From Epinephelus fuscoguttatus (taxonomy: Eukaryota; Chordata; Actinopteri; Perciformes; Serranidae), in contig NC_064756.1 in NCBI RefSeq assembly GCF_011397635.1, positions 34,400,996 to 34,464,995 of the forward strand: a stretch of DNA of 64,000 nucleotides, read 5' to 3'. Below the pieces are notes generated by a model that worked only from the letters and a program-made list of their open reading frames with translations, had not been told where the DNA came from and searched no databases. The translations under genes were made by a program, and so were the position numbers. Of this stretch, positions 12,261-24,599 are shown in pieces (the first letter of the stretch is position 1; each line of letters begins with the position of its first letter).

Positions 12261-12984
12261 CAGTATCGTGGCTTTAGGTAGGCTATAGGGTTTGGTAGTG
12301 TAACCATGTGATTTGAAATGACTGAAATTGAGCACTGAGGTGCTGATACATGCAGTGACGTGGGTGGTAAATTAAAAGCTGGTAAACCATCAATGACCCC
12401 CGGTTGATCCCCTGATTATCACGGGGCAAACAAATTCAGAGCAAATAACATATAGGTAAAATAAAACTGGATTGGCCCTTCTTTGCATCTTTGTTCGGCA
12501 TTTGTGTTTTAAAATTAGATAAGTATAACTTTGTTGTGTTTTTATTGAATTATTGGCTGTGTATGTTATGTAGCTGTAAATAATAAGCAGGAAAATAAAA
12601 CAAGTGTCTTATAGGATCATAGCATTGGTGCTGGCAGTGACAACAGTTTCAGCACCATGGACAGCGACACCTCTTTTAACACACTTCTAAGACACAGCTG
12701 TTTCGTCGTTTGATTTGGGGCTTGTGGTCATTGGTGAAATCACATATTTGAACAAAACTGGGTCTGCAGCACTCTAGACGACTGAACAGACCTATAAAAT
12801 TATTTTATGTTGCTCTGAGGTTAATAAATTGTGATAAATAATTAAATAGATAATCGACTCTGATATTGCATTGCTGTCGCGATATTGTAATGCTGTTAAG
12901 TGCTCCATGACTTGTCAGTAAACATTAGACTAGCTACTTTAATTTCAAGGAATACACACATTTGTAGCGGGAATTCATTGTTAA
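12261..12984. other. Intergenic DNA upstream of SPRED3
   Basis: AT-rich single-copy-looking sequence. No gene, RNA or repeat structure was recognised. Confidence 0.4.
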
Positions 12985-13606
12985 TGTAAACAGAGGCTTG
13001 TAGGCAATAACTATACAGCACATGTTAGTCTATGGTGCGCAGTGGGTTAAAAGGTAGATAGGGCCATTCCTGTTTTTGCATCTGCAACAGCAGTTAGCAG
13101 CCCCTCTACGCAATGAGCAGCGTCGGAAAAACACTGATTTTTCACATTAAACTGCTTTATTCAGTGTTTTTACCATCTTAAATCAGCGGTCCATTTGTTT
13201 TGGAGAGGAAGAGACATCTGCGGATAATTCGGCTCCCAGAAAAAAATCACCTGAACATCTGGATCTTAAGTTATCATAGAAAAAAGGAGAGTACACATTA
13301 GCACATTAGCTGTGATAGCAGCCTGTCTGCAACAAGCCGTACATCATTTGAGAAACTTTGATTTGTAATATTAAATTGTTTATTTGGTGTTTTATGAGTT
13401 TAAATCACCTGGTCTAGAGGAAGAGACCTCCATGAATAATTTGGCTCCTGGTAAAAACATACTGAACTACTACTACTACTACTATGAACACTGAAAGAAT
13501 TCGAACTAGGAGTTCACACTTGGCACATTAGAGAAGTTTCAGCTGGTTGCAATCGGCAGTCCTCTCCACTAGATGCCACTAAATCCTATACACTGTTCCT
13601 TTAAAG
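12985..13606. repeat. Truncated inverted-repeat element, same family as 8470-9192
   Basis: From about 13060 the sequence follows the 8470-9192 element: 'gcagttagcagcccctc', 'gaaaaacactg', two 'gaggaagagac' units, and the right end 'ccactagatgccactaaatc' then 'ctatacactgttccttta'. The left terminal repeat is missing. 'gtaaacagaggcttg' at its left edge also occurs at 268-282. Confidence 0.6.
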
Positions 13607-13683
13607 GCAAATCAAATGACACACACTGGCCAATAATAACACATTTATGACAAAAGCAAATGAGCACAATTAAATAAAAATGT

Positions 13684-14090
13684 TGGTAACACTTTCTATG
13701 AAGACCATGTAGTGTGTTATGAGGGCATTCATTATAAATTATAATGCATTTGTAATGCTTAATACCCAAACTTGTAAACAGGTATAATGCTCTCTGATGC
13801 ACTACATATACAGTCATTAAACATTATAGCTCAGACTCGTTATGAATTCTTATTTCAAGATTCATATAGGTGCTCTTCACTAGTTCTAGAGTTTGATTGA
13901 TGGGGCTTATAACACATTATGACTACTTATACTCACTTATACACACCTCAACAATCAAGTGTAGTAAGGACTCATTATGTCCTATAATAGTCCATGCAGT
14001 ATCATACAATATCATTGTATGCATTAAGTCAAGTGAAATACATGATGCATCTATAATAATGCATGCTTCATCATAATTCAAAAAATAGCA
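13684..14090. repeat. Probable dispersed repeat ('ggtaacacttt' family)
   Basis: It opens with 'ggtaacactttctatgaaga' and continues with repeated motifs such as 'ttataatgcatttgtaatgc', 'tataacacattatgac' and 'aatgcatgcttcatcataat'. These are typical of a very common fish interspersed repeat. The ends and superfamily are not resolved. Confidence 0.4.
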
Positions 14091-14659
14091 TCACAACACC
14101 TCTGTTTTAGTTATCTTGGTGTCTTTGGTTTTCCATCCTATGACCCTGTGTGCTGACGATGTTTTGATGTATCATATGTTTCCACAGTCATGTGACAGGG
14201 GTCAGCGAGATATGTCTCTGGACTGTTTTGGTAATTATACAGAAGTACTAAAAAACATCCAGAAGTGATGCAACCACCCACATCCTTTCAATTATCATAA
14301 CTTTTTTCAAGGAATCAATACCAAATGCGTATCTAAGTATTGATACTGTCCATTCCTACTACATACTGCTAAAACTCCAGATCCAGGTCTAGGAGCTGCT
14401 CCATGTTTTCCTGAAGTCTAGACCCTGGGAAGGTGACAATTTTAACAGAAAAATTGCTTATGTGGATGAACAATATAGTACACTTTGCTTTATTCAACCC
14501 TGTTGTTTATGTTGTTACATTAGCACACTGACTGGTAAATCTCATAGCTTCTTTCATCAATTTGAGGATTTAAGGCCTTATATATTTCAGCACCACGAAC
14601 AGCAACTAATAACACAATGGTGGTTAGAATGGTTAGAATTAACACAAGCTAACGTTTAC

Positions 14660-14970
14660 TACAGTAAAGGTCTAGGGTGTAGGATTTAGTGGCATCTAGC
14701 GGAGAGGTTGCTGAAGTGAAATTTCTCTCATGTGGCAAGCATGTAGGAAAACTAAGGTGGCCAATGCAAAAACAGGAATGGCCCTATCTAAAGCCAGTGT
14801 TTGGTTTGTTCATTCTGGGTTTGCTGTGGAACAACATGTCAGACCCGTGAATGACCACCCTCTCTGTGTGAAGATATAAACAGCTCATTCTAAGGCAACA
14901 AAAACAAGTCAATTCTTAGTTTCAGATGATTAGAGACTAATGAATAATGACTAGTTATAAATATTACAAA
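14660..14970. repeat. Inverted-repeat element, left end only
   Basis: It starts 'aaaggtctagggtgtaggat' then 'ttagtggcatctagcgg', the terminal block of the family at 4405-5279. It carries 'taaagccagtgtttggttt' and the 'gatataaacagctcattcta' interior. The right terminal repeat is absent; the copy ends where the next repeat begins at about 14971. Confidence 0.6.
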
Positions 14971-15140
14971 TGGGTGGCACAGAGGTGCAGTGGTTAGCAC
15001 TGTAAGCACTCCCTCTGTGTGGAGTTTGCATGTTCTTCCATGTCAGCATTCTCCAGTTTCCTCCCACAGTCCAAAGACACACAGGTTAGATTCACTGGTG
15101 ACCCTAAATTGGTGTGAATGTGAGCATGAATGGTTGCAAT
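14971..15140 (+). repeat. SINE-like fragment ('ggtggcacagaggtgcagtg')
   Basis: The start has an A-box-like 'gtgcagtggttagcac' block. It continues with 'tgtggagtttgcatgttct' and 'ttcctcccacagtccaaaga', a widespread fish repeat. The B-box segment seems to be missing, so it is a partial copy. Confidence 0.5.
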
Positions 15141-16133
15141 ACATCCAAAACTGAGACAGTATTGCAAATCTTTAAAAATGGGCACAAATAGGCTATAGTT
15201 ATACATTTTTAAAGGTTTACTGGTTTCCTAAAACAGCAGAACACTGCAGTTTTTTTTTATAGAATATTACTCGAACAGGATGAAACGGTGCATTTGTGGG
15301 ATTGACTCAAAATAAACTACAGTGGCTGGGGTATGTGGTAATAAAAAAACATGTCATCCAGTGCAATACTATGGTTTACTGATGTGTTTTTAATAGTTAA
15401 ACACTGGAGCTCTGTGGCAGACATAAATAAGCGTTGTCAGGCTTTGTTAGTAGGATCAGTTAATTGGTGATTTTGGTCTTTTTGTGGCATTTGTTGACAA
15501 TAAGAAAACAGAGAATATTAACAGAATTGTCCTTTAAGTCTGCTAATAAAATCAAGCATTATTTTTGCAGTAAACTGGAATAAAAAGGATGGGTATATTA
15601 CAGTCAAAAAAGGGTTAAACAAAGGGAAAAGCATCCATCCAGTGAGGTGATAAAAAATGGGAATGCAAATTAAGCAGCAGCTAAAAGGGAAACTGAATTC
15701 AATCATGGCAAAGCAAATGCTTTAATTGGAAACCTCAGTAAAACTGCCAACACTAGTCAAGGACTAGGCCCTGCTCAACTTATTAGTCATCACATACAAC
15801 CCAGCAATAGTAATGAAGCAATGCTAACAAGGATACACCGAGTTCCTGCTGTTGATGCCCCCCAAAACAGAGAACAAAGAATCCACAAGGCTGTGAACAT
15901 TTCACAGGATGCTAACCCAACAAAATATATCTGATATCTTGCTTCAGCTCTAAGTGTAGCTCAACAACACACATCTCTTGCAAAACCTAAAAATAAGAAG
16001 ACCAGAACTGCAAAACCAATGCTTCATCAGGCTACAGCTGCAAGACCAACCACTGGGCCATGTGGCGGTGTGGAAATACCTGCAGGAGAATTAGATGCTC
16101 TGAATTCAGACATCTTACAGCAACTTCAGGATG
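15141..16133. other. Intergenic DNA; nothing recognised
   Basis: AT-rich sequence with no recognisable gene. From about 15740 to 16133 the composition shifts (CA-rich, short open frames). The Tc1-type element is inserted in this stretch, which may be an older unrecognised repeat that resumes after 17770. Confidence 0.35.
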
Positions 16134-16135
16134 TA

Positions 16136-17768
16136 CAGTACAGGCCAAAAGTTTGGACACACCTTCTCATTCAATGCGTTTTCTTTATTTTCATGACTAT
16201 TTACATTGTAGATTCTCACTGAAGGCATCAAAACTATGAATGAACACATGTGGAGTTATGTACTTAACAAAAAAAGGTGAAATAACTGAAAACACGTTTT
16301 ATATTCTAGTTTCTTCAAAATAGCCACCCTTTGCTCTGATTACTGCTTTGCACACTCTTGGCATTCTCTCCATGAGCTTCAAGAGGTAGTCACCTGAAAT
16401 GGTTTCCACTTCACAGGTGTGCCTTATCAGGGTTAATTAGTGGAATTTCTTGCTTTATCAATGGGGTTGGGACCATCAGTTGTGTTGTGCAGAAGTCAGG
16501 TTAATACACAGCCGACAGCCCTATTGGACAACTGTTAAAATTCATATTATGGCAAGAACCAATCAGCTAACTAAAGAAAAACGAGTGGCCATCATTACTT
16601 TAAGAAATGAAGGTCAGTCAGTCCGGAAAATTGCAAAAACTTTAAATGTGTCCCCAAGTGGAGTCGCAAAAACCATCAAGCGCTACAACGAAACTGGCAC
16701 ACATGAGGACCGACCCAGGAAAGGAAGACCAAGAGTCACCTCTGCTTCTGAGGATAAGTTCATCCGAGTCACCAGCCTCAGAAATCACAAGTTAACAGCA
16801 GCTCAGATCAGAGACCAGATGAATGCCACACAGAGTTCTAGCAGCAGACCCATCTCTAGAACAACTGTTAAGAGGAGACTGCAAAATCAGGCCTTCATGG
16901 TCAAATAGCTGCTAGGAAACCACTGCTAAGGAGAGGCAACAAGCAGAAGAGATTTGTTTGGGCCAAGAAACACAAGGAATGGACATTAGACCAGTGGAAA
17001 TCTGTGCTTTGGTCTGATGAGTCCAAATTTGAGATCTTTGGTTCCAACCGCCGTGTCTTTGTGAGACGCAGAAAAGGTGAACGGATGGATTCCACATGCC
17101 TGGTTCCCACTGTGAAGCATGGAGGAGGAGGTGTGATGGTGTGGGGGTGTTTTGCTGGGGACACTGTTGGGGATTTATTCAAAATTGAAGGCACACTGAA
17201 CCAGCATGGCTACCACAGCATCCTGCAGCGACATGCCATCCCATCCCATCCGGTTTGCGTTTAGTTGGACGATCATTTATTTTTCAACAGGACAATGACC
17301 CCAAACACACCTCCAGGCTGTGTAAGGGCTATTTGACCAAGAAGGAGAGTGATGGAGTGCTGCGGCAGATGACCTGGCCTCCACAGTCACCGGACCTGAA
17401 CCCAATGGAGATGGTTTGGGGTGAGCTGGACCGCAGAGTGAAGGCAAAGGGGCCAACAAGTGCTAAACACCTCTGGGAACTCCTTCAAGACTGTTGGAAA
17501 ACCATTTCAGGTGACTACCTCTTGAAGCTCATGGAGAGAATGCCAAGAGTGTGCAAAACAGTAATCAGAGCAAAGGGTGGCTATTTTGAAGAAACTAGAA
17601 TATAAAACATGTTTTCAGTTATTTCACCTTTTTTTGTTAAGTACATAACTCCACATGTGTTCATTCATAGTTTTGATGCCTTCAGTGAGAATCTACAATG
17701 TAAATAGTCATGAAAATAAAGAAAACGCATTGAATGAGAAGGTGTGTCCAAACTTTTGGCCTGTACTG
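16136..17768 (+). mobile_element. Tc1-type DNA transposon with TA target duplication
   Basis: The 1633-bp element is bounded by TA at 16134-16135 and 17769-17770. The ends 'cagtacaggccaaaagtttg' and its inverse are part of unusually long terminal inverted repeats of about 270 bp (16136-16408 and 17494-17768). The right repeat overlaps the last 35 or so codons of the transposase. The copy is nearly complete, and the two arms differ by few bases, so it is probably young. It lies between SPRED3 and PSMD8, away from any exon. Confidence 0.92.
16549..17605 (+). pseudogene. Tc1/mariner DDE transposase, two frame breaks
   Basis: The start MARTNQLTKEKRVAI at 16549 opens a paired helix-turn-helix DNA-binding region (EGQSVRKIAKTLNVSPSGV) and a GRPR-type hook (RPRKGRPRV). 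The catalytic DD34E triad is visible: the D of LWSDESKFEIFG (about 17020), the D of QQDNDPKHTS (about 17290) and the E of DLNPMEMVWGELD (about 17410). The frame ends early near 16906 after a one-base change around 16880. It breaks again at 17235-17260, where a 'catcc' unit is tandemly expanded. The remaining codons are well preserved. It could not make full-length transposase as it stands. Confidence 0.9.
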
Positions 17769-17770
17769 TA

Positions 17771-18109
17771 GGTGAAATATTAAGCCAGGCGTCAACAGGA
17801 CTTTTGGTCAAATTAAGACTCCAGCATGAATTTACAAGAATACTTTATCCAAAAAATGCCTCGGTACCTTCAGTTTTTGAAGAAAGCAACATATTGACTT
17901 ACTGATTGAATCGGGACCATGTTTAACAATAGCAAAACTATATCCAAGAATATGTTTCCAAACAAATTGTGAAGTATAATCCAAGATTAATTTATTGAGC
18001 CATATGTTCAGTACTCCCCAGATATGAATTTTCACTAAAACCTGATTATTTAAAACTGAACTGAAAAAGAAACCTATCTATGCTCTCCTAAGCCAGAATT
18101 CAATACTCA
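17771..18109. other. Intergenic DNA; nothing recognised
   Basis: AT-rich sequence to the right of the Tc1-type element, probably continuing the stretch it was inserted into. No gene or named repeat was recognised. Confidence 0.35.
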
Positions 18110-18330
18110 GGTTTTAGCGAAAATGCATGTGGTTGATAAGTACCGAGCATACACTGGATAAATGAGAATAGGAATAGTTGTGTGAGAGTTTGTAACCAAA
18201 TGTTTTGCTGTTGTTAAATGTAGTCCCTGATCAATAAATAAATCCATCAATATTTTTGCTGTTTTTCATGAAGGCATGCAAGAAAAAAAATTCCTTATGA
18301 ATTCAAGGTAACAACCTCATGGCTCATTAA
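18110..18330. repeat. Dispersed repeat, copy 2 (partner of 200-440)
   Basis: Shares an ordered series of words with 200-440: 'ctggataaatgaga', 'gtgtgagagtttgtaa', 'gttaaatg-agtcc', 'gaaggcatgcaagaaaaa' and 'attcaaggtaacaa'. Family and ends unknown. Confidence 0.45.
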
Positions 18331-19406
18331 TACATATTGAAAAATACTGGGTTGTTGAAGCAGATGAATTAGTTATTGGTGAATAGTCCAGGTAGAGCAG
18401 GTGGATGCTGATGGAGAGAGAGACTAGATGAAACTATCTAGGGATTGTTTCATCTAGTCCTAAAACAGAACTGATCCAGTCCAGTCTGAATGTTGCACAA
18501 AGTGCCTTTTTTTTTTTTATATCCGCCCCCAGATTTAAAGTGGAAATCTGCACAATCACAGAAGGACGGAGACTTTGGGCCTACCTGGGTTTAGTCTGGC
18601 AAGGCGGGGAGGTGCATAACCCTGGCCACTGGGCATATGTAGGTGTTACCTCCTACTTCCACTTTAACAGTTCTGACTCAGCTATCAGCTCCTGCCATGC
18701 ACTAGGTGATTTGTCGCTCAGGCCATAATGCTCGTGGTAACGTGGGTCAACGATCATAACAATTGTACCAAAGGTTCGGCGTATCAGATAGCCATTTCTG
18801 CCTGGCCTGCAGATGTGGTGAGTGATACTTGAGGAAGTGCTTCCAGAAATGGGCGGATCTCCCTTTCCCAGCAACCCCCAAAGTGTGGCGCATTTAATGT
18901 GTTAAATCTGAAATTGATTTGTTTGGGGGCAAGCTGGGCTTGGAGCTCTGGTTTTAGGACCACAAAGGTTTCCTTTAGTTTGCATTCTCCACCTCTAAAG
19001 TTTGTCCCCTGGTCTGATAATAGCTGGAATGGCTTTCTCCTGCAGGACATAAATTGTCTGGAAGCAATGAGGAATGAGTCCGTATTGATGGCAGAGAGAA
19101 AGTCCAGATAGACTGCTCTTGTCGTCATACATCTGAACACAATACCACATCTCTTCTCTTTCCTGCAACCCACTGTGACCAGATAAGGGCCAAAGCCATT
19201 TACTCTTGTCGAGTAGAAAGCTGGAATAGTTGCAATCTGGAAGGGGGGAGATCTCCCGTTTTTGGGATGACCATCTTGCCTCGCCACTGCTGACATTCAG
19301 TACATAGTCTCTGGTATCCTCTGATGGCTTCTCTTCCTCAAAGTATCCATCCATCGGGCCTCGGCAAATACACACTTGGGGCCTGGGTGCTGAAGTTTCT
19401 CATCTA

Positions 19407-20005
19407 CAGTCAGGTCCATAATTATTTGGACAATGATACAGTTGTCGTCATTTTGGCTCTGTACACCACCACAATGGGTTTTAAATGAAACAATGAATAC
19501 CTGCTAAAAGTGCAGACTCTCAGCTTTCATTTAAGGCTTTTTTTCAAAAATGTAGTATGAACCGTGTAGGAATTACAACCATTTCTTCACACAGTCCCCC
19601 AACTTTAAGGGCTCATAAGTATTTGGACAAACTAACATAATTATCAATTAAACAGTCAGTTTTAATACTTGGTTGCAAATCCTTTACAGTCAATGACTGC
19701 CTGAAGTGTTGGACACATAGGCATCATCAGATGCTGGGTTTCTTCCCTGGTGATGTCTATGTGTCCAACACTTCAGGCAGTCATTGACTGTAAAGGATTT
19801 GCAGCCAAGTATTAAAACTGACTGTTTAATTGATGATTATGTTAGTTTGTCCAAATACTTATGAGCCCTTAAGGTCGGGGGACTGTGTGAAGAAATGGTT
19901 GTAGGTAGCAGGTATTCATTGTTTCATTTAAAACCCATTGTGGTGGTGTACAGAGCCAAAATGACGACAACTGTATCATTGTCCAAATAATTATGGACCT
20001 GACTG
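19407..20005. mobile_element. Hairpin MITE (Tc1-like ends, TA duplication) inside the BEL/Pao fossil
   Basis: The ends 'cagtcaggtccataattatt' and its exact inverse are flanked by TA at 19405-19406 and 20006-20007. The two arms pair along nearly the whole length (for example 'gaagtgttggacacatag' against 'ctatgtgtccaacacttc'), leaving a central loop of about 36 bases near 19729-19765. The left arm has roughly 70 bases (within about 19503-19575) with no partner on the right, so one arm has lost or gained sequence. No coding frame. Tc1/mariner affinity is inferred from the TA sites and end shape. Confidence 0.85.
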
Positions 20006-22886
20006 TATGTCCTTAATGATGAGCTGTGCAATCACATGCTTGGGGTCTAGCACTATGGGGTGGACAATGTCTTGATCAGTTCCTATGGTGTGACGCAGAA
20101 GTCCACCAACCCTAATCAGCTGTGATCCGCTATCCAACTCAGGAGCAACAGTGAGAAGCCGACTGCTTTTCATCAAGGGTTTGCCTGCCTGCAGCAAAGC
20201 CAGGTCTTCAGGAAAGCAATGCTTCTGCACCTGTTGAAGTAGCTCGTTCTCTGCCTTATGGTAGTCGCTGCTGGAGGGAGAGCAGTCAGCTGATCCACAC
20301 AGGTTATGAGCTGTTGCTTCGAGGAGTTCTGCAAAGGTCTGGAACTGACTCACGTCTGGTCTCAGGGTTCTTTGACTTGTGAGTGTGAGGTTACATACAG
20401 TTGTCTTCCTTACTTCCTCCTACCCATCACTCTGTCTAGTGAGCGGCTTCACCAGCCACTGTTCAGGTGACCTGTAGAGGAAGGATGGGCCCTGATACCA
20501 GCGATGCTGTGTGCTGAGCTCTGACAGCCTTTTCCCCCATGTGATATCATATGCTGTGTTACGTGCTGAGTCTACATAATGCCAAGCCTCACGCTGAGTT
20601 AGATCTTGAATCTCTACCAGTCTCGTGCCTACATAGACTTTATACCAACATGAGTCGGACTGCAGCCAAGTTAAGCCGGTGGTGGAGTCGGTCCATAGTA
20701 TGACCTAATGAATGGGCAGTGACAGTTCTGCCCTCAGGACTTCAGTTAATTGGGCTCCTCTAAGGGCTGCAGAGAGCTCCAGTCGTGGTATGATCTGTTG
20801 TTTTCTTGGTGCTACTTGTGATCTAGCAACTAGGAAGGCGATCTCAACCTTCCCACTGGGATCCTCAGTCCTGAGATAGGCCACTGATCCGTAGGCCTGT
20901 TCAGAGGCATCACAGAACACATGAATGTCTCGTCGGCTGTTCCCTGTGTCCATGTCTGAGCTGGTGTAACATCATGGTAAGGAAATTTGTTGCAGATCAG
21001 GCAGCTCGCTCTCCCAGGCCGTCCAGGTTTGAAGCAGCTGCTCAGGCAGATCAGGATTGTCCCATTCATATTTCTTAGACCAAAGCTGTTGCAGTATGAC
21101 CTTATACCTGACCTGATAAACCTGAGGGGGTCATACTGGCTACCAAGAACCTTGTAAATGGTGGGCATGGTGACCTGTTGAGACACTGTTATGCAGGGCT
21201 TGTAGGATAGTGTGTCTGTGGTGCAGTTCCAGGAAAGTGCTGATTCCTGGGCAGCTGGTTGGCCTTGGGCTATCCACAGCTCCCGCTGTCAGATCTGGCA
21301 TAGGCTGGGAAGTGGCTGATAACAGCTGGTTTGTTACTGGCCCATTGTCGCAGTTCAAAGCCACCATCAGCAAGCAACTTTACTAGCTTATTCACAAGTT
21401 GGTCTGCCTCCTCCTCCGTTGGTGCACTCTTCAGGCAGTTGTCTATGTAAAAGGACTGCAGCACTGACTCACGTACATCGTACATGTACCTTTGTGTACT
21501 CTGGGGGGTTTCTCTCGCTTCAGATCGCACCACAGGAACCTGAGGAGGGGCTGATCCTCTGGGAGCACCCTAACCTGGTGAAACATCCCACGCATATCAC
21601 TACAGAAGGCAACTGCATGCTCCCAGAAGCAGCACAGCCAAAAGGGAAGCCCCGAACGTGGGCTCAGGGAGGAGGAGCTCATTCAGGTTGTTATCCTAGA
21701 ACTGGAATGAACAGTTGAAAACAACTCCGCTCTTACCGTTATGCTCAGTCATGTGATGGGGGACATATGAGCTGTTCAGGGTTTCTTCTGCTCCTGGCTT
21801 CAGCTTCACTACGTAGCCTGCATCTTCAAGCCTCTGGATCTTGGTGATGTAGGCTGCAGCCAGCTCAGGGGTTTTAGCCAGTCTCTTCTCTGTACTGCAC
21901 AACTGTGGGAGCACTGCCTCCTGCGGTGCTCGCAGTTGTCGTATGTTGGGGATGTGCAGTAGGGGGATAGCATAGTGATTGAGTCCCTTATCATCGACTC
22001 TTATAGTCTTGGCTTCCAGAAGCTTTATCGTTTCCTGGTCCTGCTGGGATCTGGTGCTGACCTTGGCATTGCAACATGGCAGTACATCCATCTGCCACAG
22101 TTTCTCAATGTTCCTCAAAAGGTCTTCTTTCATAGGAACTGTGCTTGTGAAGAGACACTACTGGACAGTAAAACAATGCAGTAGTCCCTGGGCTGGACCC
22201 TGCAGTGTCCAACCTAGGCATGTTCTGATGGCAGCGGGACCTCCTGGTGGGCTAAGGCGAACTGGTTCCACTGGTGTGATTAGGTGGGGGTTGTCGGAGC
22301 CAATCAGCAGCACAGGGCTGACTTGGTCCAGATTCTGTAATGGCAAGCCTCAAAGATGTCTGTACATTTTCTTTAAGGTGTTGACTGGGTGAGTATGTTC
22401 TGCCAGACCCAGTCTCTCGGCAGTGAAGGCACCCTGGATTTGGTAGATTTTCTGTGGTTGAGTAGCTGGAGACAGCCTGAATGATACAGCCACCCCATGA
22501 AGAACATAAAGCTCCTGTCTCACTGTCTGTAGGGGCAGATCTTCTGGTTGCCCCTGGAGGCCCAACTGCTGAGCAGCCATATGGAGGACGATGGTACGTT
22601 CTGACCCATCTCCATTCCGTAAGAGAACTTTGATGACCTTCAGAAGAACCTTGCGACCTTCTGCCAGCCTATCAATGTAGAGTACTTCATCTGCAATACT
22701 GGGAGAACAGGTGCTTGTGGAAGAGGCTGCTTTGGTGCTATTCCCTGTCTTGACATAAGTCTTCTCATTCACCTGGCGGAGCACAAGTAAATGTCAGTTA
22801 CCACATGTCTGGCAACACATCCTCAGGCCCGATGGGCACGCCCACAATGCCAGCAGGCATTGTTATCCTTAATCCAGCTGTGTTTT

Positions 22887-22898
22887 TGCAGTGTTGTT
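22887..22898. repeat. Target-site duplication of the LINE, left copy
   Basis: 'tgcagtgttgtt' occurs here and again at 26080-26091, flanking the LINE exactly. Outside both copies the sequence belongs to the BEL/Pao fossil. Confidence 0.8.
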
Positions 22899-22931
22899 GT
22901 CGTCGTCGACGTCGTCGTCGTCGTCCTCCAC

Positions 22932-24587
22932 TTATCCGGGTCCGGGTCGCGGGGGCAGCAGCCTCAGCAAGGAAGCCCAGACAGTCCTCTCCCCAGCCAC
23001 TTCCATCAGCTCTTCCGTGGGAACCCCGAGGCGTTCCCAGGCCAGCCGGGTGATGTAGTCCCTCCAGCGTGTCCTGCGGCGGCCCCGAGATCTCCTCCCG
23101 GTTGGACATGCCCGAAACACCTCCCAAGGGAGGCGTCCGGAAGGCATCCTTACCAGATGCCCGAACCACCTCAACTGGTTCCTCTCGATGTGGAGGAGCA
23201 GCGGCTCTACTCCGAGTCCCTCCCGAATGTCTGAGCTCCTCACCCTATCCCTAAGGCTGAGCCCAGCCACCCTGCGGAGGAAACTCATTTCGGCCGCTTG
23301 TATTCGCGATCTCATTCTTTCGGTCACTACCCAGAGCTCGTGACCATAGGTGAGGGTTGGAACGAAGATCGACCGGTAAATCGAGAGCTTCGCTTTCTGG
23401 CCAAGCTCCCTTTTCACCACAACGGACCGGTTAAGCGCCCGCATCACTGCTGACACTGCCCCAATCCGCCTGTCAATCTCCCGCTCCATCCTACCCTCAC
23501 TCATGAACAAGATCCCGAGATACTTAAACTCCTCCACCTGAGGAAGGACCTCCCCCCTGACCTGGAGTGGGCAATCCACCCTTTTCCGGCTGAGGACCAT
23601 GGCCTCGGACTTGGAGGTGCTGATTCTCATCCCAGCCGCTTCACACTCGGCTGCGAACCGCCCCAGTGAGAGCTGGAGGTCACTGTTCGATGGAGCTAGG
23701 AGGACCACGTCATCCGCAAAAAGCAGGGATGAGATTCTCCCATCACCGAACCTGACACCCTCCACCACTCGGCTGCGCCTAGAAATTCTGTCCATAAAAG
23801 TTATGAACAGAACCGGTGACAAAGGGCAGCCCTGGCGGAGTCCAACCCTCACCGGGAACAGGTCCGACTTACTGCCAGCCACGCGAACCAGACTCATGCT
23901 CCTTCGGTACAGGGACTGGATGGCCCTTAGCAAGGGGCCATCCAGTCCCCCCACAGGATGCCCCTGGGGACACGGTCGTAAGCCTTCTCCAAATCCACAA
24001 AACACATGTGGACTGGTTGGGCGAACTCCCATGCCCCCTCCAGCACCCTGGCGAGGGTAAAGAGCTGGTCCACGGTTCTGCGTCCGGGACGAAAACCACA
24101 TTGCTCCTCCTCGATCCGAGGTTCAACTATCGACCGGACCCTCTTCTCCAGCACCCTGGAGTAGACCTTACCGGGTAGGCTGAGGAGTGTGATCCCCCTG
24201 TAGTTGGAACACACCCTCTGGTCCCCTTTCTTGAAAATGGGGACCACCACCCCGGTCTGCCACTCCAGAGGCACTGCCCCCGATGTCCACGCAATGTTGC
24301 AGAGGCGTGTCTGCCAAGACAGCCCTACAACATCCAGAGCCTTGAGATATCCGGGACGAATCTCATCCACCCCCGGGGCTCCGCCGCCTCGGAGTTGTTT
24401 CACCACCTCGGCGACTTCTGCCCCAGAAATTGGACAACCCGCCCCTGAGACCCCCGTCTCTGTTTCCTCACTGGAATACGTGTTGGTGGGATTGAGGAGC
24501 TCCTCAAAGTATTCCTTCCACCGCCCGACAATGTCCCCAGTTGACATCAGCAGCTCCCCGCCTCCACTGTAAACAGTGTGAGCAAGT
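22932..24587 (-). pseudogene. LINE reverse transcriptase segment (sense 3' half)
   Basis: The first frame (24547-23927) has the RT fingers/palm: KAPGVDEI-like GGGAPGVDEIRPGYLKALD, VVPIFKKGDQRVCSNYRGI and QCGFRPGRRTVDQLF, then FVDLEKAYDRVPRG. The second frame (to 22932) has LRQGCPLSPVLF, the catalytic SLLFADDVVLLA, and a C-terminal region ending VWASLLRLLPPRPGPG. A small deletion with a frame change separates the two near 23940. At 23912-23948 the coding sequence contains a natural near-perfect palindrome ('ggactggatggccc' and its inverse). Otherwise the copy is well conserved, so the insertion is not very old. Confidence 0.85.
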
Positions 24588-24599
24588 CAAAAGACCCTT

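Noticed and set aside
16019-16222. 67-residue frame running into the Tc1-type element
   Set aside because: The second half is the transposon's own terminal repeat; the first half has no recognised relatives.
23912-23948. Strong palindrome that looked like a terminator or small-RNA hairpin
   Set aside because: It is part of the LINE coding sequence (the GLDGPLLRAIQSLY region), so the pairing follows from the protein code.
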